Assembly (NCBI RefSeq): GCF_003952225.1
Contig: NZ_CP034437.1
Location: forward strand, 4,106,501 to 4,170,500
DNA length: 64,000 nt
Reading direction: 5' to 3'
DNA from: Paenibacillus albus
GTDB lineage: Bacteria; Bacillota; Bacilli; Paenibacillales; Paenibacillaceae
This document shows, one piece after another, positions 62,856 through 64,000 of the stretch (the stretch's first letter is position 1; every line of letters starts with the position of its first letter). Position numbers and translations under genes: made by a program. The notes below the pieces were generated by a model, which did no database searches, was not told where the DNA came from, and saw only the letters and a program-made list of their open reading frames with translations.

Positions 62856-63515
62856 TTATTGCTCTTGGACGGTCTGTCTTGCACGATTCGCCGACTTGTC
62901 CAGCAGATAAACGAGACCGCCGACTGCAAGGGTTGCCGCCGTGGCAAGGAAAGCCGAGCCTCCGGCATGCAGCCAGAGCACCGGTACCCAAAGTACGCCG
63001 AGTGTGCGGTGCACGGTCCGCATCCATTTGTTCCGGATTTTATTTATAAAATATCCGTAACCAGCCAAAGCGAGCAATATTGCGAATCCCGCAAGACCCG
63101 AATAAATATGCTCATCGTTTATTTTCGTAAATAAGAAATAAATGCCATGGGCTGCAACCAGGATGAACGTTGCCCAGCCGAGCAGCTTATGGATGGAGTA
63201 AAATAGCTTTCCAGACTGCCTTACAAGCATTGACGGCGACTTCCGCTTTTTCTTAAACCACAACCAGGAGAAGCTTGCTGCTCCTACAAATAATGCGATC
63301 GTGCCGAATGTCGAGAAATATCCGGCTAATGGTCCTTCGTCCCCTCTTTCTGGTGGATGCCCCCCACCAGGAGGCAGCCCCCCGTTACCACCTTGCGGAA
63401 TCCGCGGGTGGAACTCTCCCTTAGAAGGAGCGTAAACGTAATAGCAGACGACAAGAATTATCGCTGCGACGAGGGCGATGCACGCCGGAATCCAAACTTT
63501 TTTGCTTTTGCTCAT
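62856..63515 (-). CDS. Membrane cytochrome/ferric reductase-like protein
   Basis: 219 residues. An N-terminal membrane anchor and a Gly/Pro-rich outer loop (PQGGNGGLPPGGGHPPERG) are followed by four membrane helices with paired His residues (LFYSIHKLLGWATFILVAAH, MRTVHRTLGVLWVPVLWLHA) that could bind two hemes, as in DUF4405 or ferric reductase-like proteins. The ATG at 63515 follows AGAGG; the GTG at 63524 overlaps that site. It is 14 nt behind the RnfD-like gene, so the two likely form an electron-transfer operon. Confidence 0.75.
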   Translation of the reverse strand: MSKSKKVWIPACIALVAAIILVVCYYVYAPSKGEFHPRIPQGGNGGLPPGGGHPPERGDEGPLAGYFSTFGTIALFVGAASFSWLWFKKKRKSPSMLVRQSGKLFYSIHKLLGWATFILVAAHGIYFLFTKINDEHIYSGLAGFAILLALAGYGYFINKIRNKWMRTVHRTLGVLWVPVLWLHAGGSAFLATAATLAVGGLVYLLDKSANRARQTVQEQ

Positions 63516-63529
63516 GGCAGTCACCTCTG

Positions 63530-64000
63530 TTAAGTGGATAATGGTTTCGATTTCGGTTTTGATGATGGCTTCGAGGACGACTTTGGTCGGTTCGCGGTTA
63601 GTCGCTGCATCAGCACATGAAATACATTACCGGCTAGCAGACCGATAAAGAGATACATTAGGCCTCCATACAGCTCATATACGACTGACCCCGCGACCGC
63701 GGCAATTACACCAAACAAGACTTGATCCCTTGTCTTGGCTGGTGAAGTTGGGGGATCAGTCAGCATGAAGCAGCCAAAGAACAAGGTCGCATTGATAAAC
63801 GGCGGGCGGAGCGCATCGAAGGCGTCACCTTTATGAAAATATGCCATTGCTAATGTCAATGCGAACGAGATCAAGAAGAAAGCGAATACTTGGGGATACT
63901 TATTCACGCGATTCGTTACTATATATCCCCCGATCAGCAACAGCGGGATATACCAACCGGGAAGGTCCCCGAAAGCGCCCCACCAGCTCTGTTCGGCGTG
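63530..64000 (-). CDS. RnfD/NqrB-like membrane protein, C-terminal part (cut by window end)
   Basis: The frame is open to the window end, so the N-terminus lies outside. The 156 codons start with AEQSWWGAFGDLPGWYIP and hold four to five membrane helices and the motif GCFMLTDPPTSPAKTRDQVL, the counterpart of the NqrB/RnfD FMATDPVS region where FMN attaches to Thr. A Ser/Lys/Pro-rich tail follows. The subunit belongs to membrane electron-transport complexes; it may pass electrons to the cytochrome-like protein encoded next. Confidence 0.75.
   Translation of the reverse strand, partial: HAEQSWWGAFGDLPGWYIPLLLIGGYIVTNRVNKYPQVFAFFLISFALTLAMAYFHKGDAFDALRPPFINATLFFGCFMLTDPPTSPAKTRDQVLFGVIAAVAGSVVYELYGGLMYLFIGLLAGNVFHVLMQRLTANRPKSSSKPSSKPKSKPLST

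Noticed and set aside
1..64000. CRISPR arrays, tRNA and rRNA genes
   Set aside because: No regularly spaced direct repeats with unique spacers and no cloverleaf or rRNA signature sequences were seen on either strand.

Overview
The window looks like chromosomal DNA of an endospore-forming member of the Paenibacillaceae (Paenibacillus or a close relative). The evidence is a T-box-controlled proS, a gerA-type germination operon, a SleB-like cortex hydrolase, XerS, stalk-domain and aBig-type surface proteins, an LnrJKLMN-like resistance operon, and AGGAGG-type ribosome binding sites. No rRNA, tRNA or CRISPR array was seen. Every assignment comes from reading the sequence and recalling protein families; no search was run.

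Layout. 1-20.6 kb is ordinary, gene-dense chromosome: a partial GH95 fucosidase, an SgrR-type regulator, DUF4173, a GNAT acetyltransferase, a XerC/D-like recombinase with a dif-like site beside it, T-box + proS, xerS, an RCC1-like secreted protein, a GntR-YtrB-like ABC operon with palindromic operators, SleB, a four-repeat aBig protein, Nudix, NlpC/P60, MsrAB and a lipoprotein. 20.6-57 kb is different. It is crowded with repeats, insertion-sequence remnants, 5'-truncated gene fragments and genes broken by single-base frameshifts, mixed with intact accessory modules. The modules are a GH8 glucanase and polysaccharide deacetylase, VOC proteins, the gerA operon, an IS110/IS1111-type element, a Cys-x-Cys repeat protein, a two-component/ABC resistance operon and a type III polyketide operon with an MMPL exporter. 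57-64 kb returns to intact housekeeping and stress genes: aldo/keto reductase, KatE, ferritin-like, VIT1/CCC1-like, a cytochrome-like membrane protein and a partial RnfD/NqrB-like protein.

The most striking signal is a dispersed repeat, core about TGCCCGTTAGCTCAAC. It occurs about two dozen times between 21.0 and 50.8 kb, always on the + strand, and usually forms a unit of box, imperfect hairpin (AACAGGC.GCCGA / TCGGC.GCCTGTT), second box. Several gene remnants (25.3, 26.6, 28.3, 47.4 kb) lose their 5' ends beside such units. Nothing in the window encodes an obvious dedicated mobility enzyme for it.

A truncated homologue of the replication terminator protein Rtp (21.5 kb), two Xer-type recombinases, a dif-like site and a change in dominant gene strand near 20-22 kb together suggest that the window lies in the replication terminus region. 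At least five long genes, and probably the GH8 gene too, have frames consistent with loss of one nucleotide each. Either this region is decaying or the assembly carries indel errors in short homopolymers.
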